Positions 25,207-34,227 of a stretch of 64,000 nucleotides of DNA are shown one piece after another; within the stretch, counting starts at the first letter, position 1; every line of letters begins with the position of its first letter. Made by a program: the position numbers and the translations under genes. The stretch covers positions 62,001 through 126,000 of the forward strand of contig JAFUGK010000014.1 of NCBI GenBank assembly GCA_017469445.1. Reading direction: 5' to 3'. Under the pieces are notes generated by a model. That model did not search any database, was not told where the DNA came from, and saw only the letters and a list, made by a program, of their open reading frames with translations. The DNA comes from Clostridia bacterium. Lineage in GTDB: Bacteria; Bacillota; Clostridia; TANB77; CAG-508.

Positions 25207-26208
25207 TTATTTATTGTTCGGCGATTTTATAAAATTTGTATTTGCTAATGGATTTTGTTCTACAGCTGCACGGATTTGTCTGTTCTCAACATGTGTATAT
25301 ATTTCAGTAGTAGAAATGCTTTCGTGTCCTAAAAGTTCTTGCAAGGCACGAATATCTACACCATTTTGGTACATTAATGTTGCAGCAGTATGTCTTAATT
25401 TATGTACAGAGTATTTGTTGGTATCTAATCCTGCTTTTTGTAATTCATTTTTTACAACAACTTGTACAGTTCTTTGACTAATCCTCTTTTTTCGTTCACT
25501 TAAGAATAATGGCTTTTTATCTGGAGTTACGTCCATATCATGAGGTCTAACTGATAGATAAGTTTTTATTGCATCAACACATGCATTATTTAGGTATATA
25601 GTTCTTTCTTTATTTCCTTTACCTATAACAGTTAGTTTATTTTCTTCAAAAGAAATATCTTTTATATTAATTCCTACTAGTTCAGATAAACGTATACCAC
25701 AATTTAAAAAAATTGTTATTATAGCATAATCTCTTTCGACATTTCTTTGATCTTTGGCAACAGTTGTTGCAGAAAGTAATCTTATGCTTTCTTCCTCAGT
25801 TAAGTATTTTGGCATTCGTTTACCAATTTTAGGAGACTCTAGATTTTGGGCAGGGTTTAGTTCAAGTAAATTTGTTTTTAATGTTAAATAGTTGAACAAT
25901 GCCTTTATGCTAGAAACTTTTCTAGCTCTTGTTGCTGGCTTACTATCAAAATTTCTTGTTAGATAACTTAAATAAGCATGCAAATCATCTAGTGTAATTC
26001 TTTTTAAATCTTCAATTGTCATATCTCTTATTATAATTTTTTCAAAATCAGTTTCAGTTGTTAGCTTAAAGCGTAATTTTATGAATTTTAAAAAATTTAT
26101 TAAATCGTAATTATATTCTTTTACAGTATTTGCAGATTTATTTAAAATTGTTTCTATGTAATCTAGAAATGAATTTAAAAATTCTGGGTTATTCTCAATG
26201 TTAATCAT
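25207..26208 (-). CDS. xerC: Tyrosine recombinase XerC-like
   Basis: 333 aa site-specific recombinase of the Xer family. An N-terminal SAM-like core-binding domain (NTVKEYNYDLINFLKFIK) precedes the catalytic domain. Catalytic residues are visible: Arg in CGIRLSEL, Lys in IGKGNKERT, His-Arg in HKLRHTAA, His in LLGHESIS and Tyr in TEIYTH. It may resolve chromosome dimers with the second Xer gene at 50.2 kb, or be lineage-specific. The longer linker (residues about 45-70) makes it larger than the usual 295-300 aa. It is monocistronic. Confidence 0.9.
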   Translation of the reverse strand: MINIENNPEFLNSFLDYIETILNKSANTVKEYNYDLINFLKFIKLRFKLTTETDFEKIIIRDMTIEDLKRITLDDLHAYLSYLTRNFDSKPATRARKVSSIKALFNYLTLKTNLLELNPAQNLESPKIGKRMPKYLTEEESIRLLSATTVAKDQRNVERDYAIITIFLNCGIRLSELVGINIKDISFEENKLTVIGKGNKERTIYLNNACVDAIKTYLSVRPHDMDVTPDKKPLFLSERKKRISQRTVQVVVKNELQKAGLDTNKYSVHKLRHTAATLMYQNGVDIRALQELLGHESISTTEIYTHVENRQIRAAVEQNPLANTNFIKSPNNK

Positions 26209-26304
26209 AAATAATCTCCTTCACATCATTTTCAACACTATTATAACTCAAAACTTTAATATATCCAATAAAATATAAAAAATTTCTACTATAATATTGA
26301 AAAA

Positions 26305-26333
26305 TTGAAAAGAAAAAAAGCATATGGTATAAT
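26305..26333 (+). promoter_or_regulatory. Promoter of the SpaA-like gene
   Basis: TTGAAA at 26305-26310, 17-nt spacer, TATAAT at 26328-26333; AGAGGG ribosome binding site follows. Confidence 0.7.
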
Positions 26334-26364
26334 TTAATAAAATTATATAGAAAGAGGGATGTAG

Positions 26365-26760
26365 ATGAATAAGAAAGTAATAATAATAGGATTGGGAATT
26401 GCAGTATTAATTATAGCAATGATAGTAGGAGTAACATATTTTAAATCTATAGATAATCCAAAAAATAATAATCAAGTAAGTACAAATGCACTAAGCAAAA
26501 ATGAAGGAATCTTTGCTTTAGAAGTAAAAGATAAAGAAGGTAATCCAGTGCAAAGCTTAAATTTTATTATCTATGATAATGAAATGCAAGAAGTAATAAC
26601 TATTACTACTAATAGTAATGGACAAGCAGGTGCTAAAAATTTACCATATGGCAAATATCACTATAAAGAAGAAAGCGCAGATAAAACTGAAAGTTTTGAA
26701 TTAACAGAAGCTCAAAAAATTGTTACTGTTAGAATGACAAGAGAAGTTAATGAAAATTAG
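26365..26760 (+). CDS. Membrane-anchored protein with SpaA-like domain
   Basis: 131 aa. An N-terminal transmembrane anchor (IIIGLGIAVLIIAMIVGV) is followed by a short Asn-rich linker and a prealbumin/SpaA-like beta-sandwich: FALEVKDKEGNPVQSLNFIIYD, TTNSNGQAGAKNLPYGKYHYKE. Such domains usually occur as repeats in pilins and surface proteins; a single copy is unusual. No LPXTG sorting signal is present. It lies 16 bases before a small gene and is probably co-transcribed with it. Confidence 0.75.
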   Translation: MNKKVIIIGLGIAVLIIAMIVGVTYFKSIDNPKNNNQVSTNALSKNEGIFALEVKDKEGNPVQSLNFIIYDNEMQEVITITTNSNGQAGAKNLPYGKYHYKEESADKTESFELTEAQKIVTVRMTREVNEN

Positions 26761-26776
26761 AAAAGGAGCTCATATT

Positions 26777-27145
26777 ATGGATAATACATACAAACTATAT
26801 ATTGGGTTTGAAAATTTTTTAAAGGATAAAGTTTTAGATGGTCTAATTACAGATGGATATGAAGTTTTGTTAAGTGAAAATAATAATTTTATTATATCAA
26901 AAATAACAAATAATGAGTATGATAAAGACAATGAAAACTATGTAGCAAGATTAATAATGTCATACATAAAAAAATATAGAAACATAGAAAGACCTATTTC
27001 AATTGATATTTCTGAAAAAATGAACAAATGGATTTCCTTAGCAAAAAAAGATGAAAACAGCAATTATAAAGTTCATGAAAATAATTATTTGCATACTTTA
27101 ATTAGAACTACTATTACTTCAATTATACTTGGAAACTTCAAATAA
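26777..27145 (+). CDS. Hypothetical protein
   Basis: 122 aa from ATG 26777 (AAAAGGAG 6-8 nt upstream). Not recognised. Predicted mixed alpha/beta and soluble; contains FENFLKDKVLDGLITDGYEVLLS. An alternative start at 26750 overlaps the preceding gene and lacks a ribosome binding site. Confidence 0.6.
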   Translation: MDNTYKLYIGFENFLKDKVLDGLITDGYEVLLSENNNFIISKITNNEYDKDNENYVARLIMSYIKKYRNIERPISIDISEKMNKWISLAKKDENSNYKVHENNYLHTLIRTTITSIILGNFK

Positions 27146-27198
27146 TTGAATATTATATGATTTAGTGATATAATATATGCTGTGTTCAGAAGATGAAC
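27146..27198 (+). promoter_or_regulatory. Promoter and operator-like palindrome of the AAA-CYTH gene
   Basis: TTGAAT at 27146-27151, 17-nt spacer, extended -10 TGATATAAT ending 27174. Right after it GTTCA-N5-TGAAC (27184-27198) forms a palindrome near the expected start of transcription, a position suited to a repressor. Confidence 0.6.
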
Positions 27199-27244
27199 TG
27201 TTTTGTAGTACCTATTTTAAATAATTTTAAGGAGGTCTAAACAA

Positions 27245-28345
27245 ATGAAACAGATTTGGCATTTAGTTTTAACAGGGGGACCATGCTCTGGTAAAACAAC
27301 AGGAATTGCAACAATTGAAAAAGAGCTTTCTGAGCGGGGCTATTATGTATTGATTGTTCCCGAAACGGCAACAGAACTCATTGGAAATGGAATTAGACCA
27401 TTTGGTAACTGCTTAGATAATTTTACTTTTCAAAAAGTATTATTCGAAAAGCAACTTCATAAGGAAAAGCTTTATCTTGAAGTGGCTAAGAAAATTGAAA
27501 ATGAAAAAGTTGTTATTGTGTATGACAGAGGTTTAAATGATAACAAAAGTTATTTGTCACAAGGTGAATTTGATAATTTACTAAAAGCTTTTGACACAGA
27601 TGAAATATCAGTAAAAGATCGCTATGATGCTGTTTTTCATTTGGTAACTGCTGCTAATGGCGCTGAAGAGTATTATACTTTGGAAAATAATGCTTCTAGA
27701 ACTGAAACACCAGAACAGGCAAGACAACTTGATAAGAAAGGCATAGAAAACTGGAATGGGCATCCACATCTGAGGATAATCGATAATAGTACAGATTTTA
27801 AACAAAAACTGAATCGGTTAATGGCAGAAATTTATTCTGTTCTTGGTGAACCTGTACCAGTAGAAATCGAAAGAAAATATCTCATTGTTATGCCTGATTT
27901 AAATGTTCTTTCTAAGTATGTTAGTACAACTGTCGTAAACATTGTACAGACATATTTGAAATCTGAACCAGGCAAAGAGGTTCGGGTGCGCCAAAGAGGA
28001 ATTAATGGAAGCTATTTCTATTATCTTACAGAGAAGATTGAAATTTCTAGTGTTAAGAGAATTGAAAAAGAAAGAAAAATTTCTCAAAGGCAGTATATTG
28101 AATCATTAAACTTAGCAGATACTTCTCTTAAGCAGATTGTAAAAAAACGAGTATGCTTTGTGTATGATAATCAATATTTCGAGTTGGATTTATTTGATTT
28201 TTCAAAAGATAAAGCTATTGTTGAAATTGAACTTACAAGAGAATCTGCACATATCAATTTTCCAAGCTTCTTAAATGTAATAAAAGAAGTTACTGATGAC
28301 CTTAGCTACAGAAATATTGCATTAGCTAAAAGCCAAAAATTATAA
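27245..28345 (+). CDS. AAA/P-loop NTPase fused to a CYTH domain
   Basis: 366 aa fusion. Residues about 1-190 are a P-loop kinase/ATPase domain with Walker A GGPCSGKTT (about 11-19) and VIVYDRGLND. Residues about 200-366 are a CYTH (triphosphate tunnel) domain starting with the hallmark EIERKYL, then VRVRQRG and EIELTRES. CYTH enzymes hydrolyse inorganic or thiamine triphosphate or bind triphosphates. The fusion resembles eukaryotic and scattered bacterial TRPL-like proteins. The substrate is unknown. Start follows a strong AAGGAGG. Base composition is less AT-rich than the neighbours, and it uses CGG codons (27335, 27815, 27983) that I did not see in the conserved genes here, pointing to horizontal transfer. 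Confidence 0.85.
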   Translation: MKQIWHLVLTGGPCSGKTTGIATIEKELSERGYYVLIVPETATELIGNGIRPFGNCLDNFTFQKVLFEKQLHKEKLYLEVAKKIENEKVVIVYDRGLNDNKSYLSQGEFDNLLKAFDTDEISVKDRYDAVFHLVTAANGAEEYYTLENNASRTETPEQARQLDKKGIENWNGHPHLRIIDNSTDFKQKLNRLMAEIYSVLGEPVPVEIERKYLIVMPDLNVLSKYVSTTVVNIVQTYLKSEPGKEVRVRQRGINGSYFYYLTEKIEISSVKRIEKERKISQRQYIESLNLADTSLKQIVKKRVCFVYDNQYFELDLFDFSKDKAIVEIELTRESAHINFPSFLNVIKEVTDDLSYRNIALAKSQKL

Positions 28346-28369
28346 GTACAGATGTAAGGAGAAACAATT

Positions 28370-28717
28370 ATGATTTATGTGACTATTGATGATTTCGTAG
28401 GAAATGCATTTGTAAGTTATTTACAGCAAACAGGTAAACGGGAATTGACACTTTCTCAAATTGAAAAATATGGCGACAAAGCTGTAAAAGAACTAATCAA
28501 AAAAGGAATTCATGTAAATACAATTCTTTCAAGAGATTTAACTAGAATTTTCTTTTATGAGTATTCCAATTTTTTCATGTATTATGAAGACGAGGGGATT
28601 GTCATTCTTAAAGATAGTATTTCAGTAGATGACTTAATTAAGGAATTCTCTGGAGTGATAAATGTGAACCTTCTAAAAGAACTAAGAAATCAAGAAAATA
28701 TTAATTGTTTACTTTAA
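28370..28717 (+). CDS. Hypothetical protein co-transcribed with AAA-CYTH
   Basis: 115 aa, not recognised. Soluble, alpha/beta, beginning MIYVTIDDFVGNAFVSYL. It starts 24 bases after the AAA-CYTH stop with AAGGAG and is closed by a strong terminator, so the two form a two-gene cassette. It also uses a CGG codon (28439). Confidence 0.65.
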   Translation: MIYVTIDDFVGNAFVSYLQQTGKRELTLSQIEKYGDKAVKELIKKGIHVNTILSRDLTRIFFYEYSNFFMYYEDEGIVILKDSISVDDLIKEFSGVINVNLLKELRNQENINCLL

Positions 28718-28724
28718 ATTTTAA

Positions 28725-28746
28725 GGAGCCAAAATGGCTCCTCTTT
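28725..28746 (+). terminator. Rho-independent terminator of the AAA-CYTH cassette
   Basis: GGAGCC-AAAAT-GGCTCC perfect stem followed by TCTTTT. Confidence 0.85.
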
Positions 28747-28809
28747 TATTACAATAATATAACATTTTTATTAAATTTTTATTACAATTTTTTTAAAAAC
28801 CTTGTATTA

Positions 28810-28818
28810 TGATATAAT
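28810..28818 (+). promoter_or_regulatory. Extended -10 promoter ahead of AIM24
   Basis: TGATATAAT at 28810-28818; the -35 region is only T-rich. It is the last clear promoter before the AIM24, helicase and partner genes. Confidence 0.5.
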
Positions 28819-28859
28819 TAGATTAATTATAATTTTATGTGATTTAAGGGGGAAAAATT

Positions 28860-29726
28860 ATGGAGATTAGAAATTTAACAAACGACGAAAGAAAAATTGT
28901 AAAACAAAAAGGAATTTTTAGTGTTTTGGAGTACGAAAGAGATTTAAGTGTTAGCCCATACAATGCAACAGCACAATATTTTATGTCTAAAATGAATGTT
29001 AGAAGACGTCAAGTTGTAGCTAAACTTGAAAATGATTCATTAACAATGCAAGCAGGAGCATTACAATGGATGACAGGAAAAATAGATGTAAAAACAGACG
29101 TAAAAGGTGTTGGCGATTTTCTAGGAAAAGTTGTAAAAGGTGCTGTAACAAAAGAATCTGCTGTTAAACCAGTATATGCAGGAACAGGTACAGTTGTATT
29201 AGAACCTACATATAAATATTTGCTATTATGTGATGTAGGTGAATGGGGAGCAAATGGTGTTACAATAGAAGACGGTATGTTTTTAGCTTGTGAAAAGAAT
29301 GTAAATATCGGTGTTACAGCTAGAAAAAATATTTCTTCAGCATTATTAGGAAATGAAGGATTGTTCAATGTTAATTTAAAAGGAAATGGTATTGCTGTAT
29401 TAGAAAGCAATGTTCCAGAAGAAGAATTAATTGAAGTACAACTTAATAATGAAGAATTAAAAATTGATGGTAGACAAGCTGTTTGTTGGTCAACTTCTTT
29501 GGAATTTACAGTTGAAAGAACAACAAAAACATTAATCGGGTCTGCAGCTTCTAATGAAGGACTTTTAAATGTATTTAGAGGAACCGGAAAAGTTTTAATG
29601 AGTCCAGTAGCTCCAACAAGTTCATTGGTTGCTGCTACAAATTCAGTAAGTGCAAAGGCTGGAGATATTAAAAGTAATGCATTTAATGCAGTAGGTGGAA
29701 TACTTGGCGGAATGATTGGAGATTAA
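28860..29726 (+). CDS. AIM24 family protein
   Basis: 288 aa, DUF124/AIM24 beta-roll fold. Landmarks are MNVRRRQVVAKLENDSLTMQAGALQWM, the GTGTVVLEPTYKYLLL strand and the late GLLNVFRGTGKVLMSP. It ends in a small Gly/Ala-rich hydrophobic tail (GGILGGMIGD). Eukaryotic AIM24 is mitochondrial; bacterial members have no settled function. The start follows AAGGGGGAAAA. The gap to the helicase gene is only 28 bases with no terminator, so they may be co-expressed. Confidence 0.85.
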   Translation: MEIRNLTNDERKIVKQKGIFSVLEYERDLSVSPYNATAQYFMSKMNVRRRQVVAKLENDSLTMQAGALQWMTGKIDVKTDVKGVGDFLGKVVKGAVTKESAVKPVYAGTGTVVLEPTYKYLLLCDVGEWGANGVTIEDGMFLACEKNVNIGVTARKNISSALLGNEGLFNVNLKGNGIAVLESNVPEEELIEVQLNNEELKIDGRQAVCWSTSLEFTVERTTKTLIGSAASNEGLLNVFRGTGKVLMSPVAPTSSLVAATNSVSAKAGDIKSNAFNAVGGILGGMIGD

Positions 29727-29754
29727 ATTATACACAAATGTTAAGAGGTAAATA

Positions 29755-32700
29755 ATGAGTATTAAGTTATTAGATTTTCAAGAAAAACCTAGGAATAATA
29801 TAGAAGAACTATATAAATCTGGAAAAAGATCTGCTGCAGCTGTTGTACCTACGGGTGGCGGTAAAAGTTTTATTTCTATGAGTGTTACCGAAATGATGAT
29901 GGATTGGTTCCCTACGGAATTAACCAAAGATGCTATTAATAATTTAGAATTATTATATTTAGCACCTAATACAGGAATTCTATATCAATATAGATTACAT
30001 ATAGCAGAGAATATGATATTTAATCATTATTTTGACGAGTATAAAAATGACAATCTTATAAATAAAGATACAATAGAAGCTTCAGTAAAGTATATTTTGG
30101 ATAGAATATTACCAGATAAAATAGGCAGATTAGAATACAATGATGTTTACCAAAGAGTTATAGAAGAAAATAAACTATTACCTGAAAAAGATTCTCAGAA
30201 GATAATTGAAAAAATAGTAAGTGAAAATTTAAAAAATTTACAACCAACTGAATTAGAAAAAGCAGTATTAAAGGCTTATCCTAACTTTCGCTTTGAATGT
30301 TATCAAAATTTATCAAATATTGATTTTAAAACTCTAAATGCAAAATTTGTTATACTTGATGAAGCCCATAGAGGCGGAGCTGATACATGGATAAAAGAAT
30401 TAGAAAAACTAATAAAAAGCAAAAAAGATAGTTATTTCTTATCTATTACAGCTACACCTGAACGAAATAGCGATGATAGATCAATATTAACAATGATAGC
30501 AAGAAATACAGGTTATACTTCTGATGAAATTCTTGATTCAAAGTACTATGCCTCAGAATATTACTTACTAGATGCAATTAAGGATGGACGTGTGATAAAT
30601 CCTAAGATAGTTGGCTTTCCTTGCACTCTTGATGAATCTCCTGAGTATTTTAATATTGTCAATAAAATAAAAGATATACAATCTAAAAAACCTAAAAATG
30701 GTTCAGCACTTGATAAACAATTATACGCTTATATAACTATAAAAAACAGAATGGATGAAATAATAGGTAAAAGGGTAAATAATAAAACACTTTCAGATGA
30801 AGAATGGAATATAAAAAAGAAAGGATTAATAGAGCAAACACTAAAAGGAAATAAGGAAGAAGGAACAGAATTTAATCCTAATGGAAAATATATAGCATTT
30901 ATTCCTGATTCTACTAAAACTGATTTAGAACAAGAAGATATTAAGGATTTAGAGGAATACAAAAGTAAAAATAATGTTACAGAAGATGATATTAAAACAA
31001 AAAAATCAAATTTAAAATCTAAAAGAAATGTTTTAAACAATATAAATAATTTACAAAAAATTTTTGGTAAAGATATTAAAACATTAATTTACCATGCAAC
31101 TAATACAGATAGAGAAAACGATATTTCTCTGCAACAATTTGGCTTTTTAAGTTCTAGAAATGGTGGAACAAAATTTATAGTTACAAACAAAAAACTAGAT
31201 GAAGGAGTACATGTTGAGGATGCCGATGGAGAAATAATGCTAGATGTCATTCAAGAGAATAAAAAAAATAAATTAAGCAATAGATTTACACAAAGGTTTG
31301 GTAGAGTTATTAGAGCACATAAGCCTGATGAAAGTCTGGATGAGCTTAAAATTCCTATTGTCTATGATTATGCTAATAATTTTATGCGTAATTTTGAACT
31401 TTTAAAACTAAATGGTAAATGTATATTAGATTATGATCAAAATGCAACAAATACTAGTGAGTTTTTTGAACTTGCTGAAATTGTAAATAAAAATCCTAAA
31501 AGTGTAATGAAAAGAGAAGTAAAAGGTGAAAAATTCTTAGAATTTGATTTAGGTGTGAAAAAAGGAAGTATAAAATTTCCAAATTTTGAAAGAAAGAAGG
31601 AAATTTATAAAAAAACTGCTTCTCAAAGATATAATACTTTAATTAATGTACTAGAAATATTAGAAAAGTATAGTATAAGCAAAAAGATAGATTTAAAATC
31701 TTTACCAATGGATACAATTATAAATGATGATTTTTTTAAAAAATATGAATTTTCAAAAAACGAAATAGAAAAAATTAAAGGCGAATTGATTGATATAGGC
31801 GCTATTACACCAAATTCAAAAGAATACGATTTAGGTGAAGATTTGACTAAAGTAAAAAAAGTATTTTTCGGTGTAGAAAATGATTTTGCAATGAAAAAAG
31901 AAATACTCAAAGATGCTAATAATATAGAAAAATTAGCAAGATTGGGAGTAATTTACTTATCAAAATCAGAAAGAATATTACCAGAGTATAAAGATATAAT
32001 AGATATTAATGGATTTATAAAACCTTCATTGAAAATATTAAATAATGATAGAGATTTACCAGATATTGAATTTTTGAATAAATTTGTAGGATTAAATATA
32101 ATTACTGGTACCAACTATTACAATGATAGAGATGAATATGGTTGCTATAAGCCAGGCACAAAAGATGATGCTGGTAATGATATTGGTGGATATGATATAT
32201 ATGGATATGATAGGTATGGATTTAATAAAGATGGTATACACAAATTAACAGGTCAAAAATATAATGAAAAGCAATTTACAAGAATCAAAAATCCAGATGG
32301 TACTTTTAAATATATTAATACAATTACAAGAAAATCATCTGATGTATTTGGATATGATATTGATGGGATTAATCCTGAAACCGGGTTTGATAATGGATTA
32401 AATAGGCTTGAGCAAAGGGAGTACATTAAACATTATTGGCATAAATTTGATAAAAAAACTGGAACATATTCAAAACTATATACAGAATATAATATTGATA
32501 AATACCCACCAGTTGACGAATATGGGGCAACAAAATCCATGAAACCTACTGACAGGGTATTAGGAGGTCCATTCTGCAAAGACAGAAAATCTTGTAATGG
32601 TAATTATTATTATGATAAGTATAGCGGATTAAATATTGATGGATTTAATAAAAAAGGATTTAAAGAAATATCTATAATAAAAAATGGTAAAAGAATTTCT

Positions 32701-33303
32701 AAATTTTATAATATGTATACTTCTTCTGAATATGATTTAGGCGGTCGAGATTATAATGATAATTTAGAACCAAATTTACAAAAAGGATTAGAAATTTTAG
32801 AAGATATTTTTAATAATAATAATAAATTAAGCAATTCAAAATTTAGGAATCAATATATTTTACAGCTTAAAGAAAAATACGAAAAAGAAGGAATTTCTTT
32901 AAATGATATTCTAGATAAAGCATTAACAATGTATAGAATATGTCCAAGATTAAAATATGATACAAAGTTAGAAAGGCAATTAGCTGTCATAAAAACAGGG
33001 TTTAATGATAAAAATAATGAATTCAATAACAGTTTTAATTTTATTAAAACACTAAGCCCTAAATTTCATCAGCAGCTTATCTATTCTTCTGATTATAAAA
33101 GACAAATGAATGAGACTTTTGCACCTAAAATGCAGAAATTATTCTTAGAAATTCAAGATAAATATGAAAGCAATATTCCAACTTCAATAAGTATAAAGAT
33201 TGCTGAATACATTGATAAATATAAAGAATTAGGGAATACTACATTTTTAACTGCTGAAAATAGTAAAAGACCTGAATTTAGAGATTTTTCGGAGAGAGAG
33301 TAA
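29755..33303 (+). CDS. Large SF2 (DEAD/DEAH) helicase with Tyr-Gly repeat C-terminus
   Basis: 1182 aa. Helicase motifs: Walker A VPTGGGKS (residues 31-38), DEAH (202-205), motif III-like TATPER (232-237) and motif VI QRFGRVIR (513-520), as in type III restriction/DISARM-like SF2 helicases. Residues about 540-790 are helical and unrecognised. At about 795-970 there is a set of YD-x2-G-[YF]-[DN]-x2-G units (for example YDIYGYDRYGFNKDG and YDKYSGLNIDGFNKKG), which is unusual on a helicase. A helical tail follows. No nuclease motif was recognised. A small basic protein follows after three bases. It may be a defence or mobile-element helicase; this is inference. Confidence 0.85.
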   Translation: MSIKLLDFQEKPRNNIEELYKSGKRSAAAVVPTGGGKSFISMSVTEMMMDWFPTELTKDAINNLELLYLAPNTGILYQYRLHIAENMIFNHYFDEYKNDNLINKDTIEASVKYILDRILPDKIGRLEYNDVYQRVIEENKLLPEKDSQKIIEKIVSENLKNLQPTELEKAVLKAYPNFRFECYQNLSNIDFKTLNAKFVILDEAHRGGADTWIKELEKLIKSKKDSYFLSITATPERNSDDRSILTMIARNTGYTSDEILDSKYYASEYYLLDAIKDGRVINPKIVGFPCTLDESPEYFNIVNKIKDIQSKKPKNGSALDKQLYAYITIKNRMDEIIGKRVNNKTLSDEEWNIKKKGLIEQTLKGNKEEGTEFNPNGKYIAFIPDSTKTDLEQEDIKDLEEYKSKNNVTEDDIKTKKSNLKSKRNVLNNINNLQKIFGKDIKTLIYHATNTDRENDISLQQFGFLSSRNGGTKFIVTNKKLDEGVHVEDADGEIMLDVIQENKKNKLSNRFTQRFGRVIRAHKPDESLDELKIPIVYDYANNFMRNFELLKLNGKCILDYDQNATNTSEFFELAEIVNKNPKSVMKREVKGEKFLEFDLGVKKGSIKFPNFERKKEIYKKTASQRYNTLINVLEILEKYSISKKIDLKSLPMDTIINDDFFKKYEFSKNEIEKIKGELIDIGAITPNSKEYDLGEDLTKVKKVFFGVENDFAMKKEILKDANNIEKLARLGVIYLSKSERILPEYKDIIDINGFIKPSLKILNNDRDLPDIEFLNKFVGLNIITGTNYYNDRDEYGCYKPGTKDDAGNDIGGYDIYGYDRYGFNKDGIHKLTGQKYNEKQFTRIKNPDGTFKYINTITRKSSDVFGYDIDGINPETGFDNGLNRLEQREYIKHYWHKFDKKTGTYSKLYTEYNIDKYPPVDEYGATKSMKPTDRVLGGPFCKDRKSCNGNYYYDKYSGLNIDGFNKKGFKEISIIKNGKRISKFYNMYTSSEYDLGGRDYNDNLEPNLQKGLEILEDIFNNNNKLSNSKFRNQYILQLKEKYEKEGISLNDILDKALTMYRICPRLKYDTKLERQLAVIKTGFNDKNNEFNNSFNFIKTLSPKFHQQLIYSSDYKRQMNETFAPKMQKLFLEIQDKYESNIPTSISIKIAEYIDKYKELGNTTFLTAENSKRPEFRDFSERE

Positions 33304-33306
33304 ATT

Positions 33307-33720
33307 ATGAAGGAAAATAATAAATTACAAAAATATGAAAAAGTAAATATTTTTGCTAAAATAAGATCATTTTTCAGAAAGTTGTTTTTTAAAAATAATA
33401 CATCTAATTTTAAAAATATTAAGGAAGAAGTTCATTTAAATAAGAATAATTCTGATTTTTTAAACAGTATTACAATTAAGCAACAAGAAGAACTTAATAA
33501 AAATATAAAAAACATATCAAATGAATTTCAAAATAAAAAAGAAAAACAAGAATTCTTTAAATATTATAATGATTATAAAAGTCGAAAAATTTCTGCTAAA
33601 GATATACCTATAAGTATATTGATAAAAATAAATAGAATGCTAGATGAAGAATTAAGAATTAAAGTTGAAGATTATAACAAATTAGAAAAAATGCTTATCA
33701 ATGATGATTTAAGCAAATAA
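33307..33720 (+). CDS. Small basic helical protein, helicase partner
   Basis: 137 aa, not recognised. The N-terminus contains a basic amphipathic patch (FAKIRSFFRKLFFKNN) and the rest is charged helix (IKQQEELNKNIKNISNEF). It starts three bases after the helicase stop, which implies translational coupling and a linked function, perhaps as an adaptor or membrane tether. Similar basic patches occur in the 5384 protein. Confidence 0.65.
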   Translation: MKENNKLQKYEKVNIFAKIRSFFRKLFFKNNTSNFKNIKEEVHLNKNNSDFLNSITIKQQEELNKNIKNISNEFQNKKEKQEFFKYYNDYKSRKISAKDIPISILIKINRMLDEELRIKVEDYNKLEKMLINDDLSK

Positions 33721-33730
33721 AAAATGGTGA

Positions 33731-33755
33731 ATGGCAGACTTACAAAGTCTGCCAT
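33731..33755. terminator. Hairpin between convergent genes
   Basis: ATGGCAGACTT...AGTCTGCCAT nearly perfect 10-bp stem. It follows the helicase operon on the plus strand and the small foreign-looking gene on the minus strand, where a T-run comes six bases later. Confidence 0.65.
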
Positions 33756-33767
33756 ATAACTTTCCAC

Positions 33768-33983
33768 CTATACTTTAAAGGGTTTAAAAACGACAAGGAA
33801 CGTGGTCACACGACCATCTTCCTCATTGGGATTGACTTCATCCCTAATAACGGAAAATGTCTCCACATCGCACCCAGTTTCAGCACTGAGTGCTAACAAT
33901 TTTTCTTGCAAGCCAACCTCAAGCTCACAATTCATCTTATATGGAACACTGAAAATCCGAAAATCAACACCTTTAATTACCAT
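33768..33983 (-). CDS. Small hypothetical protein, foreign composition
   Basis: 71 aa, not recognised; begins MVIKGVDFRIFSVPYKMNCE. A strong AAGGAGGAG precedes the ATG. The coding sequence is clearly less AT-rich than its surroundings and uses CGG (33959), suggesting recent acquisition. It has its own promoter (34041-34069) and hairpin (33731-33755), a self-contained cassette. Confidence 0.65.
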   Translation of the reverse strand: MVIKGVDFRIFSVPYKMNCELEVGLQEKLLALSAETGCDVETFSVIRDEVNPNEEDGRVTTFLVVFKPFKV

Positions 33984-34040
33984 GATAATCTCCTCCTTGT
34001 TGTCACTTAGGTGAAATGTTGTAATTTTTAACCTATATAA

Positions 34041-34069
34041 ATTATAACATAAATTAATGAAAAAAGCAA
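34041..34069 (-). promoter_or_regulatory. Promoter of the 33768-33983 cassette
   Basis: On the minus strand TTGCTT (34069-34064), 17-nt spacer, extended -10 TATGTTATAAT ending 34041. Almost the same promoter serves the foreign-looking gene at 58559-59086. Confidence 0.7.
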
Positions 34070-34227
34070 TTTTTAGCGATTTAACAGCATATCAACATAA
34101 AAAACTATGTTGAAGATTATACATAAATATGATAAAATAATAAAAATATACAGCAAAAGAGTTAATTGAAAAAGCTAGGGAATACCTAAACTCACGAGGA
34201 AAATAATAAATAAAATGGAGTATAAAA

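Noticed and set aside
25207..26208. Integrase of a mobile island
   Set aside because: No cargo, attachment-site repeat or excisionase was seen; it fits a chromosomal Xer-type recombinase better.
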